Assembly (NCBI RefSeq): GCF_001945665.1
Contig: NZ_CP015780.1
Coordinates: 558,001-622,000, forward strand
DNA: 64,000 nt
From: Borreliella mayonii
Lineage (GTDB): Bacteria > Spirochaetota > Spirochaetia > Borreliales > Borreliaceae
Reading direction: 5' to 3'
Shown: positions 1-8,793 of the stretch, one piece after another
Layout: each line of letters begins with the position of its first letter
Numbering within the stretch: position 1 is the first letter of the stretch
Notes under the pieces: generated by a model
Databases searched by the model: none
Seen by the model: only the letters and a program-made list of their open reading frames with translations
Told to the model about the DNA's origin: nothing
Program-made: the position numbers and the translations under genes

Positions 1-297
1 AGATGTTTTGTTTGTAGTTTTTTTTTCTTTATTTAAATCTTGTGTTAAATCTATGATTATTTCATTTTGAGTTTCAGATACCTTTAAAGATTTTTCATTT
101 TGGTCAACGTTTTCTAAGGTTTTTTGATCTTTGTCTTCTTCTAGAACAATATTTTTTTCTGCAATGTCTGAGGCCAAATTTTTGTTTGGAAAGAAAATAA
201 TTGTTCCAAGAAATATTATGATACAAACTGTTGCAATCGAGGTTAATGCTACAAAAAATCCTTTATTATTATCATTGTTTTCATTCAAATCTTTCAT
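1..297 (-). CDS. Membrane-anchored hypothetical protein, N-terminal part (3' end outside window)
   Basis: The first 99 codons are visible. They read as a short charged, Asn-rich cytoplasmic start (about residues 1-13), one hydrophobic segment (about 14-36), then a Glu/Lys/Asp/Asn-rich hydrophilic stretch. This is the layout of a bitopic inner-membrane protein with its bulk outside the cytoplasm. The ATG lies 17 bases inside the end of coaE, so the two genes are translationally coupled at the distal end of the cheY-fliS-polA-coaE operon. No domain is recognisable in the visible part. The position would fit the protein called BB0546 in B. burgdorferi, from memory of gene order only. Function unknown. 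Confidence 0.7.
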   Translation of the reverse strand, partial: MKDLNENNDNNKGFFVALTSIATVCIIIFLGTIIFFPNKNLASDIAEKNIVLEEDKDQKTLENVDQNEKSLKVSETQNEIIIDLTQDLNKEKKTTNKTS

Positions 298-898
298 AGT
301 TAATTACCTCCTGCATTTTTTTTTCAATTTCTTTTTCTAGATGTGCATAATTCTTGTTATTAATTATATTGATTATTCTTAAGTTTATAATATTTTTTTT
401 AAAAAAAATATCTTTTTGGATTTTGAGTATTTTATTGATTATATTCAAGTCAATGCTTGGTATAGAATATAATAATCTATTTTTTATTATAGAATTCTTT
501 GCCTTAAGCACAATTATATAGTTGCAAAGTTTTTCTAAATTTATTTTAAAAAGTAAAGCAGCATTGATTATTATTTTTGTAGATTGGTTTTGAATTAGGA
601 TTTTTTTTGTTTTGCTAAGTATGATTGGGTGTGATATGCTTTCAAGCTTTTTTAATTCTTTATTGTCATTAAATACAAGATTTCTTAGAAAGAGTTTATC
701 TATTTCATTTTTAGTATTTAATATTTTTTTACCAAATATTTTAACTATTTCTTCTTTTTTTTCATTTAATACTGAATGTCCAAGCTTGTCTACATTTATT
801 TCGTAAAATCCATATTTATTGCTAATTATTTTTGAAGCAGTATCTTTGCCAGATGCAATTCTTCCTGTTATTCCAATGATTAATGGATTTCTCCCCAC
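281..898 (-). CDS. coaE: Dephospho-CoA kinase
   Basis: CoaE phosphorylates dephospho-CoA with ATP in the last step of coenzyme A synthesis. The 205-residue length is normal for the family. The N-terminus carries a P-loop, GITGRIASGKDT (about residues 9-20), followed by a conserved Asp (VDKLGH) typical of the CoA-binding region. The C-terminal third is unusually Ile/Asn/Lys-rich, like other minus-strand genes here. The start is a GTG inside the last 19 bases of polA, so translation is probably coupled; I see no better start with a ribosome site. Confidence 0.93.
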   Translation of the reverse strand: MGRNPLIIGITGRIASGKDTASKIISNKYGFYEINVDKLGHSVLNEKKEEIVKIFGKKILNTKNEIDKLFLRNLVFNDNKELKKLESISHPIILSKTKKILIQNQSTKIIINAALLFKINLEKLCNYIIVLKAKNSIIKNRLLYSIPSIDLNIINKILKIQKDIFFKKNIINLRIINIINNKNYAHLEKEIEKKMQEVINYERFE

Positions 899-3606
899 GA
901 TTTACCCGTTTCAATATTTGCTCTTAAAGGTAGGTTTAATGTGTAAGCAGTTTCCATCATAATTTTTAATATTTTCTTTGCTTCATTTTCTTCTTCAATA
1001 GGAGATTCGATGAGCATTTCATCGTGTACTTGCAGTAATATTTTCGATTCCATTTTTTTACTTTTAAATTCATTAAATACTTTGACCATTGCAATTTTCA
1101 TGATATCAGCGGCACTACCCTGAATTATGCTATTTATTGCTATTCTTTCAGCGGCAGATCTTTCTAGATAATTATTGCTATTAATTTCTTTTATATATCT
1201 TCTTCTTTTTAAGATGGTTTCACTATATCCAGCATTTCTTACGAAGTTTATTTGATTTATTATAAACTCTTTGATTTTTGGATAAGATTCAAAATAAGAG
1301 TTTATAAATCCTTTTGCTTCTTCTTTTGCGATTCCCAGCTCTTTTGCAAGTCTAAAATCTGACATTCTATAAATTATTCCAAAATTAATAGATTTTGCTA
1401 TTCTTCTCAAGTTAGGAGTAATTTCTTTTTCCTCTATTTTGAAAAGCTTAGAAGCAGTTTCTGAATGAATGTCTTTATTGTTTTTAAATGCTTTAATAAG
1501 GACTTCATCTTGTGATAAATGAGCAAGTATGGCAAGCTCAATTTGAGAATAATCAGCTGAAATAAAAATATTTCCATTTTCTGGTTTAAATGCTTTTCTT
1601 ATTTTTCGTCCTTTTTCATCTTTTATTGGTATGTTTTGTAAGTTAGGATTTATGCTAGTTATTCTACCAGTTGCTGTTTTTGTTTGTATGAAGCTTGTAT
1701 GCACTCTGTTTGTTTTATGGTTTATTAATTCTATCAAATTGTCTGTGTAGGTACTCTTCAATTTTGCAATTTGTCTGTATTTTATTAAATTTTCAATTGA
1801 TTCATGCTGTCCCCTGAGAGATTCAAGCACTTTTATATCAGTTGAATCTTTTTTCATTTTTTCTGGTAATTTTAGATTTAATTTTTCAAATAAAATTTCA
1901 TGCATTTGTTTTGGAGAATTTAGATTAAAATCAATTCCTATGCTTTTTATTATTTCATTTTCGATTATTTCTAATTCTTTTCCAAGTTCTTTTCCATATT
2001 CTTTTAAATATTCTTTATCAAGGTAAATGCCATTTTCTTCCATTTCTATAATTACCTTGTTAAAGGGCATTTCTATTTCGTGCATTAACTTGCCAAGTTT
2101 ATCTTCTTTTAATTTTTTGGTAAATATATTAAATAATCTAAATGTAATATCAGCATCTTCAGATGAATAACTTGTTGCCATTTTTAAAGATATATTTGCG
2201 AAGTTATCATTTTTTTGTATAACATCTTCGTATTTAATATTTTTATGCATTAAATATTTTTCTGCAAGAAAATCAAGCGATACTTTTGAGTTTGTGTCAA
2301 TAAGGTATGCTGCAATCATTGTATCAAAATAAGGTAGTATAGGACTAAATCCATTATTTTTAAGTATTTTATAGTCAAATTTATAATTTTGACCAATTAT
2401 TTTTGGATTTGATTCAAAAAGATTGTTAAATTTTTGTATTATATAATTTTTTTCTATGTAAATTTTTCCTTTGGCTTCTATTGGAATGTAGTACCCTTCA
2501 AATTCTTTAAATGAAATGGAAATCCCAATTAATTTTGCTGTGTAGGTGTCAAGCGAAGATGTTTCTGTGTCTACTGATATGTATTTAGCCTTTTTAAGGC
2601 TTTCTATTAAATTGTCAAGCTCTATTTTTGTTGTTATTGAGCGGTATTGAACATTCTCTGTGTCAATTGTATTTATTTCATCTAATCTGTTAGTAGTAGA
2701 TTCTTGCTTAAATAGGCTTTTTTGGTCTGCATTTTCTTTTTCTTGTTTTAAGATATCCTTTTTATAAGTTTTTATTAGAGCAATTGCTGAGTGCTTTTCA
2801 AACAAGGGTATTATCTCTTCACTAAAATTTTTTAAGGCGAAATTTTCAATTTCTGGAATTTTTAAATTTTCTTCAAGACTTACAAGTTCGTAGCTTAAAA
2901 AAGCATTTTCTTTTTCTTTGGTTAAAAGTTCTTGATGTTTTTTATTTATTAGTTTTAAATTTGAATATATCCCTTTTAAGGTTTTAAATTCTCTTAATAA
3001 ATTTGCTGCTCCTTTTGGTCCAATTCCTTTTATTCCGGGTATATTATCAGATCTGTCTCCAACAATAGCTAAATAATCTTTTATTTGAAAGCTATTTACT
3101 CCAAATTTTTTTATTACGTATTCATTATTCATTTCAATAAAGCTGTTGTTTTCAATTTTAAGTATTTTTATGTGCTCTGACATTGTTTGCAGCAAGTCTT
3201 TGTCAGGGGAAATAATGTAAGTTAAATAGTTATTATTAGCAGCTTTTTTGGCAAAACTAGCTAAAAGATCGTCAGCTTCGTAGCCTTCGATCTCAAAGAT
3301 TGGTATTTTTGCCTTTAAAAGACCTTCTTTTATCCATCCGATTTGAGGTATTAAATCATCCGGAGGTGAATCTCTTGTTGCCTTGTAGTTTGGATATTTT
3401 TGTTTTCTAAAAGTTGGTACCTCTGAGTCAAAGGTGATAATCAAATGTTCAGGATTTTTTTCTTTTATTATGAAAAATAATGTTTTAAAAAAACCAATAA
3501 ATGCGTTTACATTTTCTCCTTGTGTGTTTAAAAGTGGATAATTTTTCATTACGTGATAATTTCTAAATATTATGTTTAGTGCGTCAATTAGGTAAATTTC
3601 TTTCAT
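880..3606 (-). CDS. polA: DNA polymerase I
   Basis: At 908 residues it is full-length for bacterial Pol I. The N-terminal 5' nuclease domain (about 1-290) has acidic clusters such as DADD-type EGYEADDLLASF and GDRSDNIPGIKGIGPK. A middle 3'-5' exonuclease domain keeps the DEDD ligands (SVDTETSSLD, NYKFDYK, YSSEDAD), so proofreading should be intact, unlike in many Gram-positives. The polymerase domain shows motif A (DYSQIELAILAHLS), motif B (RRIAKSINFGIIYR) and motif C (QVHDEMLIE). It serves replication-primer removal and repair. The ATG overlaps the TGA of the upstream gene as ATGA, indicating an operon. Confidence 0.97.
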   Translation of the reverse strand: MKEIYLIDALNIIFRNYHVMKNYPLLNTQGENVNAFIGFFKTLFFIIKEKNPEHLIITFDSEVPTFRKQKYPNYKATRDSPPDDLIPQIGWIKEGLLKAKIPIFEIEGYEADDLLASFAKKAANNNYLTYIISPDKDLLQTMSEHIKILKIENNSFIEMNNEYVIKKFGVNSFQIKDYLAIVGDRSDNIPGIKGIGPKGAANLLREFKTLKGIYSNLKLINKKHQELLTKEKENAFLSYELVSLEENLKIPEIENFALKNFSEEIIPLFEKHSAIALIKTYKKDILKQEKENADQKSLFKQESTTNRLDEINTIDTENVQYRSITTKIELDNLIESLKKAKYISVDTETSSLDTYTAKLIGISISFKEFEGYYIPIEAKGKIYIEKNYIIQKFNNLFESNPKIIGQNYKFDYKILKNNGFSPILPYFDTMIAAYLIDTNSKVSLDFLAEKYLMHKNIKYEDVIQKNDNFANISLKMATSYSSEDADITFRLFNIFTKKLKEDKLGKLMHEIEMPFNKVIIEMEENGIYLDKEYLKEYGKELGKELEIIENEIIKSIGIDFNLNSPKQMHEILFEKLNLKLPEKMKKDSTDIKVLESLRGQHESIENLIKYRQIAKLKSTYTDNLIELINHKTNRVHTSFIQTKTATGRITSINPNLQNIPIKDEKGRKIRKAFKPENGNIFISADYSQIELAILAHLSQDEVLIKAFKNNKDIHSETASKLFKIEEKEITPNLRRIAKSINFGIIYRMSDFRLAKELGIAKEEAKGFINSYFESYPKIKEFIINQINFVRNAGYSETILKRRRYIKEINSNNYLERSAAERIAINSIIQGSAADIMKIAMVKVFNEFKSKKMESKILLQVHDEMLIESPIEEENEAKKILKIMMETAYTLNLPLRANIETGKSWGEIH

Positions 3607-4001
3607 ATTTTAATATCTAACATTATAGGTGAATTGTTTAATGCAAGGTTTTGATGTTTTTTAATTTTTGGAATTTTTCTTTTTGCATTTGCAATTTGTT
3701 GTAAGATTTTATAACAAATTTGATATTTAATATATATTTCTTCTTTTAGTAGATTAATTTCTTTAATCAAGTAATCGAAATTATCTAATTTTTGGTTTTT
3801 GGATTTCAACCATGCATTTATTGTTTTATAATAGTTTTTGATTGATTCTAAAATTAAATCTTTTTTAGGATTGGTTATATTTAATATTCTTATTTCTTCT
3901 TTTTGCAATTCATCACTTTCTATTGTTAATATTAGCTTTAATTCTTTTAATTCTAACAATAAATTGCTAAAATATTTTTTTAAAATTTCATTAGCTGACA
4001 A
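3603..4001 (-). CDS. Probable FlgN/FliT-type flagellar export chaperone (hypothetical)
   Basis: A 132-residue, almost entirely alpha-helical, Leu/Ile/Lys-rich protein with no signal peptide or membrane segment. It has the two-long-helix pattern of FlgN-type chaperones: repeated LLxELxxL heptads at residues 10-30, an acidic EL..EEIR segment near 30-37, then a K-rich helix and a second long helix (about 80-110). FlgN holds hook-associated proteins for export. Its placement directly after fliS (11-base overlap), where FliT or FlgN-like genes often sit, supports this. Homology is inferred from pattern and context only; a generic helical protein cannot be excluded. Confidence 0.45.
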   Translation of the reverse strand: MSANEILKKYFSNLLLELKELKLILTIESDELQKEEIRILNITNPKKDLILESIKNYYKTINAWLKSKNQKLDNFDYLIKEINLLKEEIYIKYQICYKILQQIANAKRKIPKIKKHQNLALNNSPIMLDIKI

Positions 4002-4410
4002 TATTGATTCCTAATTTACCTTGAGTAACATTATTTTCTTTTTTTCTTAACTCTTTCCATGTAAAGTTTAATATTTGCAGTTGTTTTATAACATTGTCAA
4101 TTTTGTGTATTTCTTTTTTTAAAAGAACATTTTCTAGCTCTTTGTTTAGAAATAAGTATATTGAGAGTAAGTTTGTAGAGATGTTTCCACCTTGTTCAAA
4201 ATTTAAGGTTGACATTAATTCAGTAATGATTTCTTGTGCATGAAAGATTTTTTCATTAGCTTTAACCGCATTTTGCCAATTACCATCTTTTATAAGCTCT
4301 TTTGCAACTTTTAAATCCTGTATTGCTTTCTCATAAAGCATTATCAATATTGAGAGGGGATTTGATGTGTTTACTTGTGTTTGTTTGTATATTTTTTCTT
4401 TTGCTACCAA
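3991..4410 (-). CDS. fliS: Flagellin export chaperone FliS
   Basis: FliS binds the C-terminus of flagellin in the cytoplasm and prevents early polymerisation. The 139-residue size fits. Near residues 6-35 it has the diagnostic YKQTQVNTSNPLSILIMLYEK-type N-terminus (Y..tqv.tasp..Li.mLYd.ai in the family). It is followed by helices with HAQEIITELMSTLNF and a late LNFTWKELR segment. The start is a TTG preceded by AGAGGA. It lies 9 bases after cheY and overlaps the downstream FlgN-like gene, tying chemotaxis, filament assembly and polA into one transcript. Confidence 0.92.
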   Translation of the reverse strand: MVAKEKIYKQTQVNTSNPLSILIMLYEKAIQDLKVAKELIKDGNWQNAVKANEKIFHAQEIITELMSTLNFEQGGNISTNLLSIYLFLNKELENVLLKKEIHKIDNVIKQLQILNFTWKELRKKENNVTQGKLGINIVS

Positions 4411-4418
4411 AATTTCCT

Positions 4419-4799
4419 CTAATCCAAAAGTTTAATTTGTTCTATTATTTGGTCTTTTTTAAAAGGTTTTGTAATGTATCCTCTAGCTCCAAGAGATAAA
4501 GCTTTTTGTATTAATTCTTGTTTTCCAATAGCTGTAACCATTAATATATTAACTTTTTTAAGCAATTTTTTATTAATTTCATACATTCTCTCAAGAGCCG
4601 TGATTCCATCCATTCCCATCATTGTTATATCGAGTGTTATTAGATCAATATTATTTTGTTTTTCAAATTCTTTAACAGCTTGAATGCCATCTTCGGCTTC
4701 TAAAAATTCTTTAAATCCTAATTGACTTAGGATTTTTATTAGGTTTTTTCTCATAAAAAGTGAGTCATCAGCTATTAAAGCTTTTTTGCTTTCTTTCAA
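4419..4799 (-). CDS. cheY: Chemotaxis response regulator CheY (CheY1 type)
   Basis: A single receiver domain. Counting from the upstream in-frame ATG at 4820, the acidic pair is D18/D19 (IADDS), the phospho-acceptor D64 (LDITMMGMDG), the switch Thr T96 and the conserved Lys K118 (TKPF), so all active-site residues are present. I choose the TTG ending at 4799 because AAAGGAG lies 7 bases before it, and the protein then begins MKESKKALIADDS, as is normal for CheY. The ATG at 4820 has no ribosome site. It is the first gene of the operon with fliS and probably acts on the flagellar switch. Confidence 0.93.
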   Translation of the reverse strand: MKESKKALIADDSLFMRKNLIKILSQLGFKEFLEAEDGIQAVKEFEKQNNIDLITLDITMMGMDGITALERMYEINKKLLKKVNILMVTAIGKQELIQKALSLGARGYITKPFKKDQIIEQIKLLD

Positions 4800-5003
4800 A
4801 CTAGCACTCCTTTTATCCATTTTAACATATTAAAATATCTTTAACGACAATTTAAATATAATTCACATTTTTATAATATTGGCTTTTTGATTGATATTTT
4901 TCTTTAAAGATTATTTTAATTTGAACATAAATAAAATAATATGTATTTCTGGCGATATTTTATAGCTTTTATAGTAAAGTCGATTTTTACTTGTTAAGGT
5001 TGT

Positions 5004-5032
5004 TTGATAAAATAATAAGGAATATGTTAAAT
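5004..5032 (+). promoter_or_regulatory. Sigma-70-like promoter of ligA, apparently leaderless
   Basis: TTGATA (5004-5009), a 17-base spacer, then TTAAAT (5027-5032). Only 8 bases separate the -10 from the ATG at 5041, so transcription would begin at or within a base or two of the start codon. There is no Shine-Dalgarno sequence in the normal window; the nearest AAGGA ends 19 bases upstream of the ATG. Confidence 0.6.
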
Positions 5033-5040
5033 TTTACCCT

Positions 5041-7023
5041 ATGAGCAGCGAAGTACAGCAAGAAATTGCAGACTTGAAGAAGTTGATTAGAAAGTGGGAT
5101 AAAGAATATTATGTCGATTCTTTGCCTAGTGTTGAAGATATTGTATATGATAAGCATATTTTAAGGCTCCAAGAGCTAGAAAGTAAGTACCCCGAATATA
5201 AGACCTTAGATTCTCCTACTCTTAAATTTGGCAGTGATCTTTTAAATAACTTTAAAGAGGTTGAACATTCTGTTCCTATATTAAGTCTTGATAAGGTTTA
5301 TGATCTTAATTTGCTAAAATCATGGATAGATAAGATTGATTTTAATAATTCTTTTAATATTTCTGTTGAGCCAAAGATAGATGGATGTTCTATTGTTCTT
5401 TATTATAAAGATGGGATTCTTGAAAAAGCTCTTACTAGAGGTAATGGAAAATTTGGTAATGATGTTACTAAAAATATTAGAACCATTAGGTATATCCCTT
5501 TATTTCTTGATGAAAAAGTTGATTTAGTATTAAGGGGTGAGGTTTATATTGCTAAAGAAAATTTTTTAAAAATAAATAAATTTTTAGAAAAGCCTTATAC
5601 TAATTCTAGAAATTTGGCTTCGGGAATACTTAGAAGGGTTGATAGCAGAGAGGTTGCTAATTTTCCTTTAAATATTTTTATTTATGATTTTTTGAATGCT
5701 GGATTGGAGTTTAAAACCAATGATTTAGCTACTGCAAGACTTAAGAAATTGGGGTTTAAGGTTAATCCTTTGATTAGATTTTTTGATCAAAAAAGTTCAA
5801 TTCGAGAAGTTTTAAATTACATAGTAGATATAACAAAAAAAAGAGATTCTTTTGAATATGAAATAGATGGTGTTGTCCTTAAGGTTAGTGATTTTGTTTT
5901 AAGGGAAAGATTGGGATATACTGCGCATCATCCTAAATGGGCAATGGCTTACAAATTTGAAGCGCTTTCAGGTTTTAGCAAGGTAAATAGTATTGTTGTT
6001 CAGGTTGGACGTAGTGGTAAAATTACTCCTGTTGCTAATATTGATAAAATTTTTGTTTCAGGGGCTTTTATTACTAGTGCAACATTGCACAATCAAGATT
6101 ATATAGCATCTATTGGTTTGAATGTTGGTGATGTTGTTAAAGTTTCAAGAAGAGGGGATGTAATTCCTGCTGTTGAAATGGTGATAAATAAATTTTCAAC
6201 AGGATTTTTCAAGGTTCCTGATAATTGTCCGGCTTGCAAAACGGTTGTAGTAAAAGAGGGGTCACATTTCTTTTGTACAAATAATAATTGTCCTTCAGTA
6301 GCAGTTGAGAGAATAAAATATTTTTGTAGTAAAAATTGTATGGATATTGAAGGGTTTTCCGACAAAATAATTTCTTTTCTTTTTGAGAAAAAATTTATTT
6401 CTTCAGAAATTGATCTTTATACATTTGATTTTTATAAACTTCTTAAATTTAAAGGGTTTAAAGATAGAAAGATAAATAATTTAATAAATTCAATTGAAGC
6501 TAGCAAAAAAAAGCCATTTAGCAAATTACTTCTTAGCATGGGAATTAAAGATTTAGGAGAAAACACAATAAGGTTATTATTTCTTAATGATTTAAATTCA
6601 TTTTCAAAGCTTTTTAAGCTTTGTCAAGATAGATATTTTGCTTTTTCAACATTGTTGAAAATTAAAGGCATAGGAGAAAAAATTGCTTTTAATATTATTG
6701 AAGCTTTTAATGATTCAATAATGCTTAATAAGTTTAAATTTTTTGAAAATTTGGAATTTAAAATGGAAGAGTTTATCAAGATTGATGATGAGAATAAGTT
6801 ATTAGTCGGTAAAAAGTTTTGCATTACTGGAACTTTTAATGGTTATTCTAGATCTATTGTTATTGACAAGCTAAAAAATAAAGGAGCAATTTTTAACACT
6901 TGTGTGACTAGGAACTTAGATTTTCTTATTGTAGGAGAAAAAGCTGGATCAAAGCTTGAAAAAGCTATGAGTTTAAATATAAAAATTATTTCTTTTGAAG
7001 ACATAAAAAGCTACTTAGATTAA
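5041..7023 (+). CDS. ligA: NAD-dependent DNA ligase
   Basis: Seals nicks in replication and repair using NAD+. It has the normal domain order over 660 residues: an Ia domain with the YYVDSLPSVEDIVYD NMN-binding region, the adenylation lysine in VEPKIDGCS (about K112), an OB fold, a four-Cys zinc finger (CPAC ... CTNNNC, about residues 397-418), helix-hairpin-helix repeats (KIKGIGEKIA), and a C-terminal BRCT domain (LVGKKFCITGTF to the end). The start is the ATG directly following a strong promoter, which suggests a leaderless message. It is convergent with the next gene after a 20-base gap. Confidence 0.97.
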   Translation: MSSEVQQEIADLKKLIRKWDKEYYVDSLPSVEDIVYDKHILRLQELESKYPEYKTLDSPTLKFGSDLLNNFKEVEHSVPILSLDKVYDLNLLKSWIDKIDFNNSFNISVEPKIDGCSIVLYYKDGILEKALTRGNGKFGNDVTKNIRTIRYIPLFLDEKVDLVLRGEVYIAKENFLKINKFLEKPYTNSRNLASGILRRVDSREVANFPLNIFIYDFLNAGLEFKTNDLATARLKKLGFKVNPLIRFFDQKSSIREVLNYIVDITKKRDSFEYEIDGVVLKVSDFVLRERLGYTAHHPKWAMAYKFEALSGFSKVNSIVVQVGRSGKITPVANIDKIFVSGAFITSATLHNQDYIASIGLNVGDVVKVSRRGDVIPAVEMVINKFSTGFFKVPDNCPACKTVVVKEGSHFFCTNNNCPSVAVERIKYFCSKNCMDIEGFSDKIISFLFEKKFISSEIDLYTFDFYKLLKFKGFKDRKINNLINSIEASKKKPFSKLLLSMGIKDLGENTIRLLFLNDLNSFSKLFKLCQDRYFAFSTLLKIKGIGEKIAFNIIEAFNDSIMLNKFKFFENLEFKMEEFIKIDDENKLLVGKKFCITGTFNGYSRSIVIDKLKNKGAIFNTCVTRNLDFLIVGEKAGSKLEKAMSLNIKIISFEDIKSYLD

Positions 7024-7043
7024 GCTATATAAAAGGGTTTATT

Positions 7044-8528
7044 TTATTTAATTATTTTTATTTGCTTAAATTCAGACTTTAGGCTTTTATACATAATTCC
7101 TAGTTCGTGGACATTTTTAACTTCTATTAAGTTTCTAAAAAATTCTTCTTTATTTTTTAGAGTAGGGTTAATGAAATATTTTTCAAATTTATATTTTGAG
7201 ATTATTTCATGATTTTTTAAAGCCTCATTTAAATTATTAGTTGGATTTATTTCAATATAATATGTGTTTTCTTTTTTAAATGCAAATTGATCCCCCTTTT
7301 CTTTAAAATTGTAGTTATTAAGATATATGTCGGGGTAGATTTGAAAATCTGCTGTTTTGATCATAGTTGTTTTTGATGTGCTTTTAGTATTTTCTTCTAG
7401 ATCTTGGCTTTCATTTTTTTCTATGGGCTTCAAATATTCCTTTTCTAATTTTTTATTTTCTTCTAAGTCATCATTTTTTTTTGTAATACTTGGAATGAAA
7501 GTTTCTTCGTTTAAGGGTTTTTGAGAAATTTCTTTTTTTTTAAAATTGTTTAATTCTTTTTGAAGTTTTAAAATAGTCTCTTCATTCTCCTTTATTTTAT
7601 CTTCTAATTCTTTGAGTTTGTGTTTATCAGTTCTTATTTTTTTTTGATTTTCTTTGTTTATTGCTTCATTTGCGATAATTTTTCTTTTTAGATCATTTAT
7701 TATTTTTCCTATTGAAGATAGGTTTTCTTCAATTTCTTCCAAGTTTTTATCTGAGTTATCTTTTTTTTTAAAATTTCTTAACTCTCTTTGCAAGTCTAAA
7801 ATAGTATTTTCATTATCATTGATTCTGTCTTCAAGTTCGTCGATTTTTTTTTCATTAATAGCATAATATTTTTCGTTCTCATGAAGATTTTCTTTTAGAT
7901 TGTTTATTATTTCTTCATTAGAAGGGTAGTTATCCTCATTTTTTTCTTCAATCTCATTATTATATTCATAATTTTCTTCAAAATCATCATCAGTTTCTTC
8001 TTCAATGTCTTCAATATTTATTTTTTCGTAATTTTCATCTTCTTTGTGTCTGGTCTTTTTATTAAGGAGCTTTTTTATTTCTACTATTTCGTTTTTTAAT
8101 TTATTGGTTAAAATTTCATATTTTTTTGCTTTTTTTTCGATTGCTTCTATTTTTTCATTTTCTGATGCTTTTTGATTTTTGGTTTTTAAAAGATTTTCTA
8201 TGTTTTTAATTTTATTTTCATAATTTTCAATTACAGATTTTAGATCATTTTCGTCCATTCTTTTTTTAGGCAGTTTTTTGTCTCTTATATTTTCTGGCAA
8301 TTTTAGATCTTTGCCCTTTTTGGGGTCTTTATAAGAAACTATGTTTTTATTTAAATGTTTTAATGTATTTATTTGATCGCTTTTATTCCTAGCACTTTTA
8401 AATTCTTCACTTAAGTCTTCTAGGGGAATTTCAATGCTGGAGTAGTTTATTGTATTATTAGCCCCAAATAATGATATACATGAAAGTATTATAAAATACT
8501 TAAAGCTTCGATTTTTTGTTTTATTCAT
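7044..8528 (-). CDS. Exported coiled-coil hypothetical protein with internal repeats
   Basis: 494 residues. A signal-peptide-like N-terminus (basic NKTKNRSFKY, hydrophobic FIILSCISLFGAN) is followed by a very long Glu/Lys/Asn-rich coiled coil (about 85-360). A roughly 31-residue unit occurs twice: one copy contains IDELEDRINDNENTILDLQ, the other LKELEDKIKENEETILKLQ, each ending in N-F-K-K-K. A strongly acidic patch (EDIEEETDDDFEEN) lies between coils. The C-terminal 100 residues are less biased and look folded (FQIYPDIYLNNYN onward). No catalytic motif is seen. AAGGA precedes the ATG by 4 bases. Function unknown; a structural or scaffold role in the periplasm is only a guess. Confidence 0.75.
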   Translation of the reverse strand: MNKTKNRSFKYFIILSCISLFGANNTINYSSIEIPLEDLSEEFKSARNKSDQINTLKHLNKNIVSYKDPKKGKDLKLPENIRDKKLPKKRMDENDLKSVIENYENKIKNIENLLKTKNQKASENEKIEAIEKKAKKYEILTNKLKNEIVEIKKLLNKKTRHKEDENYEKINIEDIEEETDDDFEENYEYNNEIEEKNEDNYPSNEEIINNLKENLHENEKYYAINEKKIDELEDRINDNENTILDLQRELRNFKKKDNSDKNLEEIEENLSSIGKIINDLKRKIIANEAINKENQKKIRTDKHKLKELEDKIKENEETILKLQKELNNFKKKEISQKPLNEETFIPSITKKNDDLEENKKLEKEYLKPIEKNESQDLEENTKSTSKTTMIKTADFQIYPDIYLNNYNFKEKGDQFAFKKENTYYIEINPTNNLNEALKNHEIISKYKFEKYFINPTLKNKEEFFRNLIEVKNVHELGIMYKSLKSEFKQIKIIK

Positions 8529-8588
8529 AAGGTCCTTGTTTTTATTTAGAAAATATCTATAATTTATAATGTTAGCATAATTTGTCCA

Positions 8589-8606
8589 TTTATCAAAAGT
8601 GATAAA
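8589..8606. repeat. Small inverted repeat upstream of the coiled-coil gene
   Basis: TTTATCA-AAAG-TGATAAA, a perfect 7-base dyad in the intergenic region between two divergent genes. It overlaps a possible minus-strand -35 (TTGATA). It could be an operator or chance in A+T-rich DNA. Confidence 0.3.
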
Positions 8607-8793
8607 AAATCGCGGTGGGAGCTATTTTATTGACAAATAATGTTGATTTCAAATTAGTTTTAAGTGAATTTTTTGTTAAGTTGCTTTAAGATTGTTGCAT
8701 ATGTTGGCAGGTCATCTGTTTTTGAAATTTTATTTTTTAATCCTTTTTATTTATACAATGTTAGGTTCTTGTTGATTTAAATTTTTTTGCTTA

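Noticed and set aside
8630..8635. Perfect TTGACA upstream of the XDH-like genes
   Set aside because: At 16-18 bases downstream the sequence reads AATTAG or ATTAGT, not a usable -10, so it is not called as a promoter.
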